A DNA stretch of 6,079 bases from an uncultured Flavobacteriales bacterium (lineage in GTDB: Bacteria; Bacteroidota; Bacteroidia; Palsa-965): NCBI GenBank assembly GCA_946478675.1, contig CAMLEF010000288.1:1-6079 (forward strand), read 5' to 3'. Below the pieces are notes generated by a model. The model was not told where the DNA came from. It ran no database searches and was given only the letters and a program-made list of their open reading frames with translations. How positions within the stretch are numbered: position 1 is the stretch's first letter; each line of letters begins with the position of its first letter. Made by a program: the position numbers and the translations under genes. Below, one piece after another: positions 5,211 through 6,079 of this stretch.

Positions 5211-5240
5211 AAAAACCTGCCTTTACCGGCAGGTTTTTTT
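5211..5240 (+). terminator. Rho-independent terminator of the Ig-like lipoprotein
   Basis: A perfect 11-bp stem, AAAAACCTGCC (5211-5221) with GGCAGGTTTTT (5228-5238), loop TTTACC, ends in a seven-T tract (5234-5240). It starts 20 bases past the stop codon at 5190. Confidence 0.93.
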
Positions 5241-5242
5241 AT

Positions 5243-5250
5243 TTTCTTTG
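5243..5250 (+). promoter_or_regulatory. Possible -7 box of the SUI1 gene (weak)
   Basis: TTTCTTTG differs from TAnnTTTG by one base and ends five bases before the ATG at 5256. No TTTG lies 19 bases upstream. A promoter is expected here because a strong terminator sits just before it, but if this is the box, transcription would start about at the ATG and the mRNA would be leaderless. Confidence 0.3.
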
Positions 5251-5255
5251 AACCA

Positions 5256-5594
5256 ATGAAAAAGCAGAAGAACGACAACGGCGGGTTTGTGTATTCCACC
5301 AATAAAGACTTCGAATTTTCGCACAACGAAGAGCACTCGGAATCCGTACCGCCGGGGCAGCAGCAGTTGCGCATCTTTCTCGACAGGCTCGGCGGCAACA
5401 AACTTGTGAGCCGCGTCAATGGCTTTGCCGGCTCTGCTGATGAGTTGGAAAAGCTCGGCAAGTTGCTCAAACAGAAGTGTGGTGTGGGCGGATCGGTCAA
5501 AGACGGGGAAATCCTTCTACAGGGCGACCACCGCGACAAGATCCTGGTAATCCTGACGAAAGAAGGCTACAAAGCGAAAAAAGCCGGCGGGTAA
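5256..5594 (+). CDS. SUI1/eIF1-family translation factor-like protein (YciH type)
   Basis: 112 residues with a SUI1/eIF1 domain from about 37 to 112. Diagnostic segments are the basic loop region [16 protein letters not shown] (45-60), [20 protein letters not shown] (67-86), and LQGDHRDKI (88-96), ending in GYKAKKAGG. The N-terminal 35 residues contain [14 protein letters not shown], an extension that I recall from Bacteroidota members. In eukaryotes and archaea the family monitors start-codon selection on the small ribosomal subunit. In bacteria it is non-essential and its role is unsettled; E. coli YciH is reported to affect initiation fidelity in vitro and translation under stress. Cytoplasmic. 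ATG 5256 is the only sensible start. Its stop codon overlaps the ATG of the CoA-transferase gene by one base (TAATG), so the two are co-transcribed and probably translationally coupled. Confidence 0.92.
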   Translation: MKKQKNDNGGFVYSTNKDFEFSHNEEHSESVPPGQQQLRIFLDRLGGNKLVSRVNGFAGSADELEKLGKLLKQKCGVGGSVKDGEILLQGDHRDKILVILTKEGYKAKKAGG

Positions 5595-6079
5595 TGGAAC
5601 AGTCCTCCCCTTTTCGCGGCCTGCGGGTGGTGGAGCTGGCCAGTGTGCTGGCGGGACCGGCCGTGGGCATGTTCTTCGCCGAGCTGGGCGCGGAAGTGAT
5701 CAAGGTGGAAAATCCCGCGACGGGCGGCGACATGACCCGGCAATGGAAGCTTCCGACCGAAGATCCGGAATCGAAGACTTCCGCCTATTTCTCTTCCGTT
5801 AATTGGGGGAAAACGCATCTTTTTCTCGATTTATCCGCCGAAAACGCCCGGAAAGAGCTGTTTTCGCTGCTGGAAAAAGCCGACATCCTCCTGGTGAACT
5901 TTAAGCCGGGTGATGCGGAACGGTTCGGTGTGGATGCGGCCACCATGGCCCGGCAGTTTCCGAAGCTCATCTATGCGGCATTGTCGGGCTATGGTGAAAA
6001 CGACCCGCGCCCGGCATTCGACCTGGCCCTGCAGGCGGAAACGGGATTCATGAGCATGAACGGCACCGAAGCTTCCGGC
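5594..6079 (+). CDS. CaiB/BaiF family III CoA-transferase, N-terminal part
   Basis: The first 162 residues of a family III CoA-transferase, which moves CoA between carboxylic acids; family members are usually about 380-400 residues, so over half is missing to the right. The opening block FRGLRVVELASVLAGP (7-22) followed by FFAELGAEVIKVENP (27-41) is the typical CoA-binding Rossmann start. GGDMTRQW (44-51), FSSVNWGKTHLFLDL (66-80) and ADILLVNFKPG (96-106) follow in the usual order. Asp143 in PAFDLALQAETG is at the position of the catalytic Asp that forms the acyl-aspartyl intermediate in formyl-CoA transferase. The substrate cannot be told from this part; members act on carnitine, oxalate, 2-methylacyl-CoA (racemase) and other acids. 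The start ATG overlaps the SUI1 stop codon by one base, so no separate promoter is expected. Confidence 0.92.
   Translation, partial: MEQSSPFRGLRVVELASVLAGPAVGMFFAELGAEVIKVENPATGGDMTRQWKLPTEDPESKTSAYFSSVNWGKTHLFLDLSAENARKELFSLLEKADILLVNFKPGDAERFGVDAATMARQFPKLIYAALSGYGENDPRPAFDLALQAETGFMSMNGTEASG

Overview
The window looks like a chromosomal segment of a Bacteroidota bacterium, possibly of the Chitinophagales/Sphingobacteriales side. Four things point there. First, promoters fit the Bacteroidota pattern TTTG-N19-TAnnTTTG. Second, leaders are A/C-rich and show no Shine-Dalgarno sequence. Third, there are three small SPII lipoproteins with SC lipoboxes. Fourth, several proteins have Bacteroidota-style architecture: a fused alpha/beta 2-oxoacid dehydrogenase E1, a SUI1/eIF1-like factor, and an Ig-like DUF5011-type lipoprotein. 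The assignment is inferred from sequence style, not from a database match.

Layout. Positions 1-1073 (minus) hold the first 357 codons of a Na+/H+ (cation:proton) antiporter that runs off the left edge. Positions 1109-3106 (minus) hold a complete E1 alpha-beta fusion, most like branched-chain 2-oxoacid dehydrogenase; it lies 35 bp upstream of the antiporter and is probably co-transcribed with it. Diverging from it, 3153-3275 (plus) encodes a 40-residue Cys-tailed single-pass membrane peptide resembling FeoB-associated proteins. Positions 3276-3596 are non-coding and carry degenerate tandem and inverted repeats plus a terminator.

Positions 3597-4335 (minus) hold two paralogous small lipoproteins with repeated 'DS-x-x-x-ADS' motifs. 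Each has its own promoter and its own terminator, and their leaders are alike, which suggests a tandem duplication of the whole transcription unit. A 141-bp divergent promoter region separates the second lipoprotein from a 237-residue Ig-like lipoprotein at 4477-5190 (plus). There a perfect 12-bp palindrome appears to supply the -33 box to both promoters. After a strong terminator come a SUI1/eIF1-family protein (5256-5594) and, overlapping it by one base, the start of a family III (CaiB/BaiF) CoA-transferase that runs off the right edge.

The genes do not form one pathway. E1 and the CoA-transferase both concern acyl-CoA metabolism but belong to separate transcription units. The three lipoproteins are probably cell-envelope components, and the Ig-like one shows codon use expected of high expression. 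I see no defence system, mobile element, CRISPR array or RNA gene. The least explained items are the DS-repeat lipoprotein pair and the shared-palindrome divergent promoter.
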